64,000 nucleotides of DNA from Allosphingosinicella vermicomposti (GCF_003012815.1 NZ_PXYJ01000001.1:496001-560000); one strand, 5' to 3'; positions 37,725-46,805 are shown, numbered from the stretch's first letter. Numbers and translations: made by a program. The notes: generated by a model not told the origin, from the sequence alone.

Positions 37725-39352
37725 GCACGCCGGTTCTGACCATCCACGGCGCGGGCCAGACCGTGACCGGATCCTGTTTCGAGTTCGCGGCGGGACAGCA
37801 AAGACTGCTCATCGATTGCGGCCTTTTTCAGGGATCGCGAAGCCTCGAGACGCTGAATCGCCAGCCGTTCGCATTCGACCCGGCGCGGATCGACGCGGTC
37901 CTCCTGACCCATGCCCATCTCGATCATAGCGGCTTGCTCCCCCGCCTTGCGAAGGAAGGTTTTGGCGGGCCGATCTGGTGCACGCCTGCGACGCGGGAAC
38001 TGCTGACGGAGATGCTGCGCGACGCAGCCCGCATTCAGGAGCAGGAGGCCGACCGGCGAAACCGCCGGGCCGACAGGGCGGATGAAGCACCGATCGAACC
38101 GCTCTACACCCTGACCGACGCCGAAGACGCACTGGCGCTGGTGCGGCCGGTTGAGCTCGGAACCGACTTCCATCCCTGTCCGGATGTCACCGCACGAATG
38201 TGGAATGCCGGACATATATTGGGTTCCGCATCGATCGAGGTGACCGCAGGGGGCGTCCGGACGCTCTTTTCGGGCGACATCGGCCCGGATCACAAATCGT
38301 TTCACCTCGACCCTGCCGGGCCGTCCGGAATGGATCATGTGATATGCGAAAGCACCTATGGCGATCGCGAAAGAGAGCAGGTGACGTCCGATGAACGGCG
38401 GGCCGCTCTGGCGCTGGAAGTTGAAGAAGCCCTGGCTCGGGGCGGTAATCTCATCATCCCGGTTTTCGCCCTCGAGCGGACACAGGAGCTGTTGCTGGAT
38501 CTCGCGAGGCTGATGAACGAGGGCCGCATCGCGCGGCGGCAGGTCTTCATCGACTCTCCTCTCGCCACCCGTGCCACCGTCATCTTCCAGAAACACCGGA
38601 GAGAGCTTGAGGATCTTGGCGACGGCGAGGTCTTCAGGCATCCGGCTTTCCATTTCGTGGAGACGGTCGATGCGTCTATGCGGCTCAACGCCATGTCGGG
38701 GGCGATCATCCTTGCGGCGTCGGGCATGTGCGAAGCGGGCCGCATTCGCCATCATCTCCGCTTCAACCTGCCGCGCTGGGATTCGACGATCCTGTTCGTC
38801 GGCTTTTAGGCGCAAGGCACGCTGGGGCGGGTCATTCTCGACGGAGCGAAGCGCGTTCGCATATCGGGTCGCGATGTCGCGGTGCGGGCGCATATACGGC
38901 GCCTAGACAGCTATTCGGCCCATGCGGACAGAAGTGAACTGCTCCACTGGATCGCGGCGCGAGAGCCGATCCGAGGCAGCCTGTTCCTCGCCCATGGGGA
39001 GCAGGGTGCTATCGAAGCCCTGCGGAATGCTCTGCCAGACATGTCTTCGGTTATCGTTCCCGAGATAGGGGAAGCCTATGAACTTGCACCGGCGGCGCCG
39101 GCACGGCGGCTTAGGACCGGAAGGAGGGATCTGCGGTCGATCCTCAGCCGCGATTGGCAGAATGAGTATGCCGATCTAGCCGTCAATCTCAAAAGCAAGC
39201 TGCAGGATATCGATGCCGAAAGGCGGGCGGAAGCCCTTGCCAGGGTTCGGGCTGTGCTGGACGAATATGCCGCCTTTCGGTCGCGCAAGCGGGATAAAAC
39301 TAGTGCGCGAGAAGCAGCGGCACCTCACTCTCGCTTAGCAGATCGGCGGTAA
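37721..39352 (+). pseudogene. Beta-CASP metallo-beta-lactamase RNA nuclease interrupted by an in-frame amber codon
   Basis: Starting at GTG 37721, the frame encodes an RNA-processing exonuclease type protein of about 540 residues. The metal site THAHLDHSG, GAGQTVTGSCF, the beta-CASP region with FALERTQELLLDLARLM, and AASGMCEAGRIRHHL are present. TAG at 38807-38809 interrupts ILFVGF.AQGTLGR, where the family has Gln (CAG to TAG by one C-to-T change). The same frame then continues to the SAHAD motif needed for metal binding and to 39352. The truncated form would lack that motif. The 3' end overlaps the convergent USP gene by 53 bp. Confidence 0.87.
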
Positions 39353-40109
39353 CGCCGCCGAGCAGGAATTCGCGCAGCCGTGAGTGGCCGAACGCGCCCA
39401 TGACGATCAGCCCGGCACCGATCTCCGCCGCAGCGCTCCGCAAGGCCCCGGCGACGTCTCCACGGTCTGCCTGACGTTCGGCGATATGAACGTGGACGTC
39501 GTGGCGCGAAAGGTAGCGGGCGGCGAGATCGAGCGGATAGAGCCGCCGTTTCTCCTCGACCTCCACCAGCTGCACTTCCGAAGCGGTTCGCAGCAGCGGC
39601 ATGGCGCCGCGGACGGCCGCCGCGCCTTCGGGGGAGCCGTTCCAGGCGATGATCACCGGCTTTTCCACGTCGAACCCGCGTTGCTCTTCCGGGATGGCGA
39701 GAACGGGGGCTCTGGCGCTCATCGCGACGGCGGCGGCGATCGGGCGCGGCTCGTCCTTGAACAGCGCGCGATCGGCCCGAGTGATGACGACAACGTCGGA
39801 GAGCATGGAATAGCGAATGAGCGCCGTCGATATGAGCTCGTCGCGGTGGACCCAGTCCCAGCCCATCCCCTCCGCGCGAAGCCGGTCTTCGATATGATGC
39901 TGGAGCGCCAGCCTGATGTCCCGCATCTTCGTTGAGAATTCCTCGGGCAGGGCTGCCGCGACGAGCGGATCGGTGACGAGATAATCCTCAAGCGGCGTCG
40001 CATGAAGGCAGGTGATATGCCCTTTAAACGCCCGGGCGAGGTCGAGCGCCGCCTGAAATCGGCTCTCAAAGCCGGTGTCGTCATAGACGTGCAGGAGTAT
40101 CGATCTCAT
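39300..40109 (-). CDS. Universal stress protein, tandem domains
   Basis: The 269-residue protein starts MRSILLHVYDDTGFESRFQ at ATG 40109 after GGAGGCGAAG; the longer frame to 40199 is not supported. The N-domain includes LARAFKGHITCLHATPL. The C-domain ends LIVMGAFGHSRLREFLLGGVTADLLSESEVPLLLAH with a good G-x2-G...G-S/T ATP loop. It is close in design to the USP at 42408 and is probably a paralogue. A GCGTAAATACGG element lies about 80 bp upstream. Confidence 0.9.
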   Translation of the reverse strand: MRSILLHVYDDTGFESRFQAALDLARAFKGHITCLHATPLEDYLVTDPLVAAALPEEFSTKMRDIRLALQHHIEDRLRAEGMGWDWVHRDELISTALIRYSMLSDVVVITRADRALFKDEPRPIAAAVAMSARAPVLAIPEEQRGFDVEKPVIIAWNGSPEGAAAVRGAMPLLRTASEVQLVEVEEKRRLYPLDLAARYLSRHDVHVHIAERQADRGDVAGALRSAAAEIGAGLIVMGAFGHSRLREFLLGGVTADLLSESEVPLLLAH

Positions 40110-40177
40110 CTTCGCCTCCGGCGGCCTGCCCGCGCTTTTTATGCGATCCTCTAAAATCAAATAGGGGAAGCCGGACT

Positions 40178-40193
40178 TGCCGTATTTACGCAG
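40178..40193 (-). promoter_or_regulatory. GCGTAAATACGG motif upstream of USP gene
   Basis: On the minus strand CTGCGTAAATACGGCA lies with its GTAA 80 bp before ATG 40109, at the same distance as the CBS-gene motif. The same CTGCGTA start occurs about 62 bp before the alcohol dehydrogenase gene (45617-45623). Confidence 0.4.
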
Positions 40194-40293
40194 TTTCACT
40201 GAGTGGAGGCGCTGCTGCTAATATCAGGGCGCTTATCGGGGGCCCTGAACAACCCCGGTGTAGGAAAAAGCCAGTGAAACGGCACATTTGATT

Positions 40294-40953
40294 TCACCGG
40301 GAGGCGAGAGGCGGCATCGGCATAGGAGCCGTGTTCGACGCGGACTCCTCGCCCAGCCCGGCCGCGAAGGCGATGCGCAGGGCTTCGGACAGGCTGGCGA
40401 CCTTGAGCTTTGTCATCACGTTGGCCCGGTGGATCTCGACGGTGCGCGGGCTGATGCCCAGGTCGTAGCCGATTGTTTTGTTGGGAAGCCCCCGCGCCAG
40501 CCCTTCCAGTACATCCCGTTCACGAGGGGTCAGGGCGTGCAGCATGATCTCGGCTTCCGACGCACGCGCCTGCGCCTTGTCGGACCTGTCGAGGCGGTCG
40601 AATCCATGTTCCACGGCCTGAAGCAGCGTCGCGCGTTCGAACGGCTTTTCGATGAAATCGCTCGCGCCGAACTTCATGGCCTGAACGGCGACCGAGACGT
40701 CGCCATGGCCGGTCATCACGATCACCGGGTAGGTCGTTCCCCGGTCGCGAAGTGCCTGCTGCACTTCGAGCCCGTCCATCTCAGGCATTCGTACGTCGAG
40801 GAGGATGCAGCCGGGCGGCAATTCCCGCACTTTCAAAAATTCGGCACCCGAGGCGTAAGTCTTCACAAGGTAACCCGACGTTTTGAGCATGAAGCTCGCG
40901 GAGCGCCGGATCGCTTCGTCGTCGTCGACGAGATGGACGATGCGGTCAGTCAT
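40294..40953 (-). CDS. fixJ: Response regulator FixJ
   Basis: The 219-residue two-domain regulator has a receiver domain with the acidic pocket LVDDDEAIR, the phosphoacceptor Asp53 in CILLDVRMPEMDG, and the Lys in DFIEKPF. After a linker comes the LuxR/FixJ helix-turn-helix (LTPRERDVLEGLARGLPNKTIGYDLGISPRTVEIHRANVMTKL). FixJ is phosphorylated by FixL at low oxygen and activates target promoters. Its ATG lies within the end of fixL (8-bp overlap). No fixK is in the window, so it may act directly on the surrounding island. Confidence 0.93.
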   Translation of the reverse strand: MTDRIVHLVDDDEAIRRSASFMLKTSGYLVKTYASGAEFLKVRELPPGCILLDVRMPEMDGLEVQQALRDRGTTYPVIVMTGHGDVSVAVQAMKFGASDFIEKPFERATLLQAVEHGFDRLDRSDKAQARASEAEIMLHALTPRERDVLEGLARGLPNKTIGYDLGISPRTVEIHRANVMTKLKVASLSEALRIAFAAGLGEESASNTAPMPMPPLASR

Positions 40954-42112
40954 CCTTCACTCCCGCGTTGACCAAGGTAAAACTGAACGTGGTGCCGCCA
41001 AGGCGCGAGGGCTCGGCCCAGATGCGCCCCTCGTGGCCCCGCACGATCGTCTGGCAGATGGAAAGACCCAAGCCCATGCCCGACGCCTTCGTGCTGATGA
41101 AAGGCTGGAACAGCCTGGATGCGACATCGGGATCAAGACCGGGGCCGCTGTCGGAAACGGAAACGCGCACGAAGCCGTCGGCGTCGGGTGAAGATCTGAT
41201 CTGCAGGATTTTCGTCTGACTGCCATCCATCGCCTCGATCGCGTTGCGCATCAGGTTGAAGAGAACCTGCTGGATCTGGATGCGGTCGACGAGGACGGCG
41301 TCAGCGCCCTGGTCGAGGCTGATCTCCACTTCGACGCCGCGATCCCGCGCGCTGACCAGGGCCATGGCGCTTGCTTCGTTAATCAGGCGGCTGAGACTCT
41401 CGACCCGCCGCTCCGGCTGACCACCCGAGATGAAGTCCCGCAGGCGCCGCACGATCTGGCCAGCGCGGATCGACTGCCCAGCGCATTCCGCCAATGCCTC
41501 CTGGACCGTGGTCAGGGTAGCAGGATCGGGTGAGTTCAGAAGCTCCCGCGCGGTTTCAGTGTAATTGGCGATGGCTGTGAGGGGCTGATTAAGCTCATGG
41601 GCAATGGACGTCGCAAGGGTGCCCATCGTGGTGACGCGCGAGACATGCGCCAGCTCCGATTGCAGGCGATGAAGCTGCCTTTCGGTTTCCTGCCGCTCCG
41701 AAAGGTCGTGAATGAAGCCGGTGAACACCCGGTCCTCGCCAAGCCGCGCCTCGCCGATATGCAGATCGATCGGAAAGGTCGTTCCATCGCGCCGCCGGGC
41801 CGTGGTGACACGGCCGATACCGATGATCTTGCGCCGCCCGGTTTCATAATAACGGCGCAGATATGCGTCATGCCGCTCCCTGTCCGGCGAAGGCATGAGC
41901 GTGCTGACATTCTCGCCGAGAAGTTCGGCCTCGTTATAGCCGAACATTTTTTCGGCGGCGGCGCTGAAGGAGATGATGAGCCCGCCTTCGTCGATCACCA
42001 CCATCGCATCGGGCACGGTGTCGAGGATCGAGCGCAAATGTTCCTCGCGCGCAAAGGGCTGCGGCGCTTCCAGGCGCTTGCCATTCTTCATGATCTCGCG
42101 CTTCGCATGCAT
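40946..42112 (-). CDS. fixL: Oxygen-sensing histidine kinase FixL
   Basis: The 388-residue soluble kinase has a single PAS domain (about 22-135), then HisKA and HATPase modules. The heme-PAS signature is intact by recalled alignment to Bradyrhizobium FixL: His81 (RHDAYLRRY) matches the heme ligand, and Arg87 and Arg101 (GIGR) match residues of the oxygen pocket, while the position of His214 is Lys95. The phosphoacceptor is His172 in AHELNQPL. ATP-binding boxes are NAIEAM, SDSGPGLD and GMGLGLSI. No membrane segments precede PAS, unlike Sinorhizobium FixL. The start may be 42112 or 42091. Confidence 0.92.
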   Translation of the reverse strand: MHAKREIMKNGKRLEAPQPFAREEHLRSILDTVPDAMVVIDEGGLIISFSAAAEKMFGYNEAELLGENVSTLMPSPDRERHDAYLRRYYETGRRKIIGIGRVTTARRRDGTTFPIDLHIGEARLGEDRVFTGFIHDLSERQETERQLHRLQSELAHVSRVTTMGTLATSIAHELNQPLTAIANYTETARELLNSPDPATLTTVQEALAECAGQSIRAGQIVRRLRDFISGGQPERRVESLSRLINEASAMALVSARDRGVEVEISLDQGADAVLVDRIQIQQVLFNLMRNAIEAMDGSQTKILQIRSSPDADGFVRVSVSDSGPGLDPDVASRLFQPFISTKASGMGLGLSICQTIVRGHEGRIWAEPSRLGGTTFSFTLVNAGVKDD

Positions 42113-42206
42113 GCCGCACTCACGTCGCAGGGAGTCTTGTTATAGGGAATACTCCTGATGGAGGGACATGTCGCCTTGGTACATTCACCCATGTGAGGAG
42201 GCGGCC

Positions 42207-42341
42207 ATGGCGCCATCCGGAAAAGCAAATGGCTTCGTCCAGGTAATGAAACTGATGTCCGCCCAGGAAGGATCTCGCGAAAATGACGGGTTTCGGACGG
42301 CGGCGCCAACGATCCTGGGTGACCTGAAACGGCATCCGTAA
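42207..42341 (+). CDS. Possible small protein (44 residues)
   Basis: A short frame with a very strong ribosome binding site (GTGAGGAGGCGGCC before ATG 42207) lies between the divergent fixL and USP genes. It encodes a hydrophilic peptide with an amphipathic start (NGFVQVMKLMSAQEG). Its TAA stop falls within the conserved ATCCGTAACATCC motif. No family is recognised. It may be a real micro-protein or a leader of the USP transcript. Confidence 0.3.
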   Translation: MAPSGKANGFVQVMKLMSAQEGSRENDGFRTAAPTILGDLKRHP

Positions 42342-42351
42342 CATCCCGGAT
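42334..42351 (+). promoter_or_regulatory. Conserved 18-bp motif upstream of USP gene
   Basis: ATCCGTAACATCCCGGAT, exact copy (inverted) of 25534-25551, with its GTAA 70 bp before ATG 42408. The two sites are 17 kb apart and serve genes of one functional class, which argues for a regulator site rather than chance. Confidence 0.6.
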
Positions 42352-42407
42352 ATTCGCTCAGGCCCTCCCTCTCCATCCTCAACGGAAAGCAGCCGAGGAG
42401 CGCCTCC

Positions 42408-43211
42408 ATGAAAAATGTCCTCCTTTTGATTCATGACGATGCCGGACAGGAGGCACGATTCCAGGCGGGCCTCGATCTTACACGCGGTCTCAAGGGCCAT
42501 TTGACCTGCCTCGACGTCGTTCAGCTGCCCGTGCTGGTTGGCGACTATGCCAGCGCGTCAGGTTATGCCGTTCTGCTCGAAGACAGTGAAGCGCGGGAAG
42601 CGGGTAATCGGGCCCGGATCAGGGAGCGTCTTTCCGGCGAGGATGTGACTTGGGATGTGTACAAGAGCACAGGCGACATTGCCGATTGCCTTGAAGCATC
42701 GGCCGGTCTCGCGGACATCGTCGTCGCCAACGCGCGCCTGCAAGACGCGGCAGGCCCCCAGATGGCGAGCATCGTCTCCTCCCTCGTCTTGCGGCTGCAC
42801 AAGCCTGTTCTGGCCATGCCGCAGAACTGGTTGCGGCTCGATGTTGCCGGCAACGTGCTCATCGCCTGGGACGGCTCGGTACCCGCCATGGCGGCACTCA
42901 CCGGGGCGATCCCGCTCCTGAAGCTGGCAGGCGCTGTCCACATAATTCAGGTTGGCGAACCGGCATCCGCAGCCACGATCGAGGAAGCGGCCGTCTATCT
43001 TTCCCGCCACGGCATCGAACCGGAGGTGAAGGAGATTGAGGGGAACGGCGCGCAAGCGGACGAGATCGTCGCCGAACAGGCCCGCAGATTGAATGCGGCC
43101 TATCTTGTCATGGGCGCCTATGGTCACTCTCGCATCCGGGAGGCGATATTCGGGGGCGTCACGCAACGGATGCTCGACCGCGCGGAAATCCCGCTGCTCC
43201 TCGCCCATTAA
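42408..43211 (+). CDS. Universal stress protein, tandem domains
   Basis: The 267-residue protein starts MKNVLLLIHDDAGQEARFQ; ATG 42408 follows GAGCGCCTCC with a modest ribosome binding site. The first UspA domain is degenerate. The second contains LIAWDGSVPAMAALTGAIPLL and ends YLVMGAYGHSRIREAIFGGVTQRMLDRAEIPLLLAH with a complete ATP loop. It is very similar in layout to the USP at 39300-40109. It is flanked by fixL and a peroxiredoxin and sits under the best-conserved island motif. Confidence 0.92.
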   Translation: MKNVLLLIHDDAGQEARFQAGLDLTRGLKGHLTCLDVVQLPVLVGDYASASGYAVLLEDSEAREAGNRARIRERLSGEDVTWDVYKSTGDIADCLEASAGLADIVVANARLQDAAGPQMASIVSSLVLRLHKPVLAMPQNWLRLDVAGNVLIAWDGSVPAMAALTGAIPLLKLAGAVHIIQVGEPASAATIEEAAVYLSRHGIEPEVKEIEGNGAQADEIVAEQARRLNAAYLVMGAYGHSRIREAIFGGVTQRMLDRAEIPLLLAH

Positions 43212-43233
43212 CGGGACGGCGGGATTAGTTTCG

Positions 43234-43443
43234 ATGGAAGGAGAGGGGGATTTTCTCAGGCTGGCTGAGCATCTTCTGTCCCGGCCTACCGAGCTATGGG
43301 CCGATGAGGAGCGTATCGTCATCGAGCGGGCCGTACACAGGCACCGCAATCCCCGCCTCACGGCCTGGACACCGGAGCCGTCGATAAGGGCACTAAGGAC
43401 ATTTACGGGAAGGCGCGGCGTGTACCCGGGTCTAACCTCCTGA
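43234..43443 (+). pseudogene. Possible remnant of a DUF1003-type protein
   Basis: The 69-codon frame MEGEGDFLRLAEHLLSRP...DEERIVIERAVHRHRNPRL resembles, from memory, the N-terminal helix region of DUF1003 membrane proteins. The membrane part is missing, and the sequence ends at TGA 43441-43443. No clear ribosome binding site precedes ATG 43234. It may be a decayed gene or chance coding potential. Confidence 0.3.
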
Positions 43444-43473
43444 TGCAGCCTTATACCGATCAGGTGGATGAAG

Positions 43474-43917
43474 ATGATATCAACGGGCAGCTTTGCCCCG
43501 GAAATTCGGTTTCGAACCCAGACCGGCGACTGGTTCTGCCCAAAGGATCTTCGCGGACAGAAGCTGATCCTGTTCTTTTGCCCTTTGGACGCCGAAGAGC
43601 GGGACTATGAGATCGCGGACTTCGCCATGCTCGCTTCGGCCTTCGCTAGATGTGGCGCATGGATCGTGGGTATCCTGCCGTCCGGGGCGGCGTTGGAAAA
43701 ACGCAGTTTCGGCAAAGGCATAAGCCTCGTCGAGGACGTCGACGGATCGGGCGCCTCGTCATTTTCCGTTTGGCTGAATGGGGGTGCGCCAGCGCAAGGG
43801 ACCGCGCCCGCCACATTTTTCTACGATCGGGATGGCCGGCTTTGTCATATCTGGCGCAACGCACCCCTGGCGGGCCATGCCTGCAAGGTTCTGGAAGCGG
43901 CGGAAGGGTTCAAGTGA
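43474..43917 (+). CDS. Peroxiredoxin-like (AhpC/TSA fold) protein
   Basis: The 147-residue protein has a thioredoxin-like fold with ISTGSFAPEIRFRTQTGDW, LRGQKLILFFCPLD and GTAPATFFYDRDGRLCHIWRN. The FFCPLD segment matches the position of the peroxidatic Cys in Bcp-type peroxiredoxins, although the usual P-x3-T/S-x2-C context is shortened. ATG 43474 follows AGGTGGATGAAG; ATG 43468 is too close to that site. The stop overlaps the GTG of the lipoprotein gene. Confidence 0.8.
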   Translation: MISTGSFAPEIRFRTQTGDWFCPKDLRGQKLILFFCPLDAEERDYEIADFAMLASAFARCGAWIVGILPSGAALEKRSFGKGISLVEDVDGSGASSFSVWLNGGAPAQGTAPATFFYDRDGRLCHIWRNAPLAGHACKVLEAAEGFK

Positions 43918-44489
43918 GGCGGTCCGGGATCACATATCCGATCCTGGCCGCGAGCCTCCTCGTCGCGGGATGCGGTACGGTGACGCCCTATCAGCCCAAC
44001 CTTGCCCGACAGAAAATTCCGGGGGGATATTCGGAAAGGCGCCTCTCACCCGACAGCTTCGAGGTGAGCTTTGCCGGAACTCGCCCAACCTCGCCGGAAG
44101 TGGTCGAACGTTATTTGCTCTATCGGGCGGCCGAACTGACGCTTCAAAGCGGCTTTGATTGGTTCATGGTAGGCGATCACTGGGTCGAACGGGACGCTTA
44201 TACCTACATCTCTCCAAACAGCAGCTTCAGCATCCGTTATGGTGCTGGTTATGGTGAATGGCGCACCTACTGGCGGCTGTTTCGCTATCGCCTGGGGGCT
44301 GGCAAAATCGCCGGTGATCCATTGTGGTGGCAAAAGACAAATCCCAGAGACGTTCGCCGGATCGAGGCCCGGTCAGTCATCCGGATGCGGGGCGGACCGT
44401 TTCCGGCCGGTGAGCCGCGCGGCTTCGATGCGCGCAAAGTGATTGCCGACCTCACCCCATTGATCAGGGTGCCGACCAGTGTGCCCTAG
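43914..44489 (+). CDS. CC0125/CC1285-family lipoprotein
   Basis: The 191-residue product starts at GTG 43914, overlapping the peroxiredoxin stop. A lipoprotein signal peptide ends in the lipobox LLVAGC. The mature part matches the pattern I recall for the CC0125/CC1285 lipoprotein family: GCGTVTPYQP, GGYSERRLSPDSFEVSFAG, and YLLYRAAELTLQSGFDWFMV. Function is unknown; it is probably outer-membrane anchored. It converges on an alcohol dehydrogenase gene, and the two stop codons overlap by two bases. Confidence 0.85.
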   Translation: MRRSGITYPILAASLLVAGCGTVTPYQPNLARQKIPGGYSERRLSPDSFEVSFAGTRPTSPEVVERYLLYRAAELTLQSGFDWFMVGDHWVERDAYTYISPNSSFSIRYGAGYGEWRTYWRLFRYRLGAGKIAGDPLWWQKTNPRDVRRIEARSVIRMRGGPFPAGEPRGFDARKVIADLTPLIRVPTSVP

Positions 44490-45559
44490 GGACGGATAGC
44501 GACCTTGAGCACGCCGTCCCGCTGATGCCCGAAAAGATCGTAGGCCGTCTCGATATCGTCTAGGCTGAAATGATGGGTGACGAGCGGCTCGGTGTCGACC
44601 CGCCCGCTATTCACGATGGAAAGCAGGCGCCGCATCCGCTCTTTCCCGCCCGGGCAGAGCGTCGTGACGATCCTGTTGTCGCCTAACCCGGCGGCGAAGG
44701 CATCGAGCGGGATTTTGAGGTCGCCGGAATAGACGCCCAGGGAAGAAAGCGTCCCACCCGGGCGCAGGACGCGAAGGGCGGCTTCGAACGTTTCCTGCCG
44801 CCCGAGGGCTTCGATCGCCACGTCCACTCCGCGGCCATCGGTCAGTTCCATGATTATTTCGACCGGATCATCCTGGCTGAAATCGATCACATGGTCAGCG
44901 CCCATCTTGTGGGAGATTGCGGCGCGTTCGGGCAATGCCTCAACTGCGAAGATGCGTGCTGCGCCCATCAGCCTGGCGCCGGCCGTGGCGCAAAGGCCGA
45001 TCGGGCCCTGCGCGAAGACGGCGACAAAGTCGCCAATCCTGATCTTGCCCGATTCAGCGCCCGCAAAGCCGGTGGACAGGATATCCGGACACATCAGCAC
45101 CTGCTCGTCCGTCAACGCTTCGGGCACCTGGGCAAGATTGGCCATGGCGTCGGGCACGAGGAGATATTCCGCCTGCGCGCCGTCGATCGTATTTCCGAAC
45201 CGCCAACCGCCGATATGCTTCCACCCATGCCTCGTCCCGGCCCCACACTGCGCACCGCAGCCGTAAAGGGAGGCATTGGAGTAGCCTGAAGGCGTGATTG
45301 CTCCGGCGATGACGCGTTGACCTTCCTCGAAGCCTTTTACCGCCGATCCGAGCTTCTCGATGACCCCCACAGGCTCGTGGCCGATGGTGAGGCCGCTTTG
45401 CACGGGATATTCGCCCTTCAGGATATGGATATCGGTGCCGCAGATCGTCGTTGTGGTGATCCGAAGCAGGGCGTCGAGAGGCCCCACGTCCGGAACCGGC
45501 TTCTCGCCCAGGACAATCTTGCCCGGTTCGATAAAGATGGCTGCCTTCATCTTCTCCAT
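44486..45559 (-). CDS. Zinc-dependent alcohol dehydrogenase (medium-chain, Clostridium-type)
   Basis: The 357-residue NAD(P)-dependent dehydrogenase starts MEKMKAAIFIEPGKIVLGE. ATG 45559 follows GGAGGCGCGCG. It has the catalytic Cys in TTICGTDIHILKG and HEPVG with the zinc-binding His. It lacks the four-cysteine structural zinc lobe, as in Clostridium beijerinckii secondary ADH. The nucleotide domain is VFAQGPIGLCA. In the hypoxia island it could dispose of reducing power, and it is intact, unlike the ADH at 35277. A CTGCGTATTT element lies about 62 bp upstream. Confidence 0.9.
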   Translation of the reverse strand: MEKMKAAIFIEPGKIVLGEKPVPDVGPLDALLRITTTTICGTDIHILKGEYPVQSGLTIGHEPVGVIEKLGSAVKGFEEGQRVIAGAITPSGYSNASLYGCGAQCGAGTRHGWKHIGGWRFGNTIDGAQAEYLLVPDAMANLAQVPEALTDEQVLMCPDILSTGFAGAESGKIRIGDFVAVFAQGPIGLCATAGARLMGAARIFAVEALPERAAISHKMGADHVIDFSQDDPVEIIMELTDGRGVDVAIEALGRQETFEAALRVLRPGGTLSSLGVYSGDLKIPLDAFAAGLGDNRIVTTLCPGGKERMRRLLSIVNSGRVDTEPLVTHHFSLDDIETAYDLFGHQRDGVLKVAIRP

Positions 45560-45661
45560 CGCGCGCCTCCGTATCCATTGGGCGGCATGATGGGCTTCGG
45601 GCGGCACGCGCGAAATACGCAGTGTTCCGGGGTTCACGCGGGCAGGGGGACGGAAGCCCGT

Positions 45662-46441
45662 TCACAGCGCGGCGGCGCTCTTCCACAGCATGTAAATGGC
45701 GACCGCGAAGATCAGGCCGGCGAAGATCGTTGTGAGGCGGCCCTGCGTGCCGGACAGACGCTTTGCGAGGCGCGCTCCGAAAAAGCCGCCAGCGACACCT
45801 CCGGCTATGAAGGCCGCCGCGAGCGCCCAATCGACCAGCCCTGATAAGGCGTAATTTGCAGCCGTCGTCAGCCCGAACGCGCTTACCGCGACGAGGGACG
45901 AACCGATTGCGTTGATCATCGGCATACCGGTCGCGGCAACGAGACCCGGAACGATCAGAAAACCGCCGCCAATGCCGAAGAAACCGGAAAACAAGCCGGT
46001 TCCAGCGCCATAGCCGACGAGCTTGGCCGCATTCTCCCGGCCCAGCATGACCGAAGGATTGCCCGCGTGACCCCGCTTGCGAAGCATGAGGATGCCGACG
46101 ACGATCATCACGATTGCGAAGAGGAACAGAAGCCTTTGTCCGTCAAAGGCCTTGCCCGCGCTGGACCCCGCGAATGCCCCCGCAATGCCCGCAGCGGCAT
46201 AGACCAGCGCGCATCGCGATTTCACGGTGCCTGCGCGAACGTGGTTCAGGAGCCCCGTCAGCGCGTTCGCTGCCACTGCCAGCGCGCTCGTGCCGATCGC
46301 GACATGCGGATTGGGAACGCCGACAAGATACACCATGAGAGGAACGGCGAGGATCGAGCCACCGCCGCCCACCAAGCCCAGGACGAACCCCACCAGCACG
46401 CCCGATGCGGCGCCGAGCAGATATTGAATTATATCAAGCAT
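45662..46441 (-). CDS. Sulfite exporter TauE/SafE (TSUP) family permease
   Basis: The 259-residue membrane protein has about eight helices in two repeats: GFVLGLVGGGGSILAVPLMVYLVG near the start and GLFSGFFGIGGGFLIVPGLV in the middle, the paired TSUP signatures. It exports sulfur oxyanions or organosulfonates. It follows the rhodanese-like gene by 13 bp and ends the bigR operon, so sulfite or thiosulfate efflux after persulfide oxidation is the likely role. Confidence 0.92.
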   Translation of the reverse strand: MLDIIQYLLGAASGVLVGFVLGLVGGGGSILAVPLMVYLVGVPNPHVAIGTSALAVAANALTGLLNHVRAGTVKSRCALVYAAAGIAGAFAGSSAGKAFDGQRLLFLFAIVMIVVGILMLRKRGHAGNPSVMLGRENAAKLVGYGAGTGLFSGFFGIGGGFLIVPGLVAATGMPMINAIGSSLVAVSAFGLTTAANYALSGLVDWALAAAFIAGGVAGGFFGARLAKRLSGTQGRLTTIFAGLIFAVAIYMLWKSAAAL

Positions 46442-46454
46442 CCGCGTCGTCCGC

Positions 46455-46805
46455 TCACGATAGGGATGAAAATTGTGCGGCCTTCCACAAAGCCGTAGAG
46501 CGATTACCCGTACGGCAGAAGGCAAGCACCGGCCCGTCTGCCGCAGCCAAGACGGCGCGAAAGTTGGCCACGTCCTTGCTGGTCATCTCTCCAGGAACCA
46601 CAGGGATATGCCAGTAAGCGAGGCCCACCCGCTTCGCCTCTGCCTCGAGCTCCTGCGAACTCGGCTGCTCCGGCGCTTCGCCGTCAGGGCGGTTGTTGAT
46701 GATGCCGGCAAATCCTGACGAGGCAATCTCGCGAAGTTCTTCCAGCTGCACCTGCGGGGCAACCGCAACCTGATCGGACAGACGCGTATAGTTCATCTTG
46801 CTCAT
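46455..46805 (-). CDS. TIGR01244-family sulfur transferase/phosphatase-like protein
   Basis: The 116-residue protein has a dual-specificity-phosphatase/rhodanese fold with the active-site loop FCRTGNRST (Cys-x5-Arg) and the family stretch GFAGIINNRPDGEAPEQP. Such domains occur alone or fused to the BigR-operon dioxygenase (Blh) in other bacteria, which supports a role in sulfane-sulfur transfer. ATG 46805 overlaps the stop of the upstream YeeE gene. Confidence 0.88.
   Translation of the reverse strand: MSKMNYTRLSDQVAVAPQVQLEELREIASSGFAGIINNRPDGEAPEQPSSQELEAEAKRVGLAYWHIPVVPGEMTSKDVANFRAVLAAADGPVLAFCRTGNRSTALWKAAQFSSLS

Noticed and set aside
35901-38809. UAG reassigned to an amino acid in this organism
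   Set aside because: Several normal genes here end in TAG at the expected length (dnaB, the SH3 gene, the GNAT gene, the AT-rich gene at 3751, the ADH at 44486), so general recoding is excluded; only rare suppression or mutation remains.
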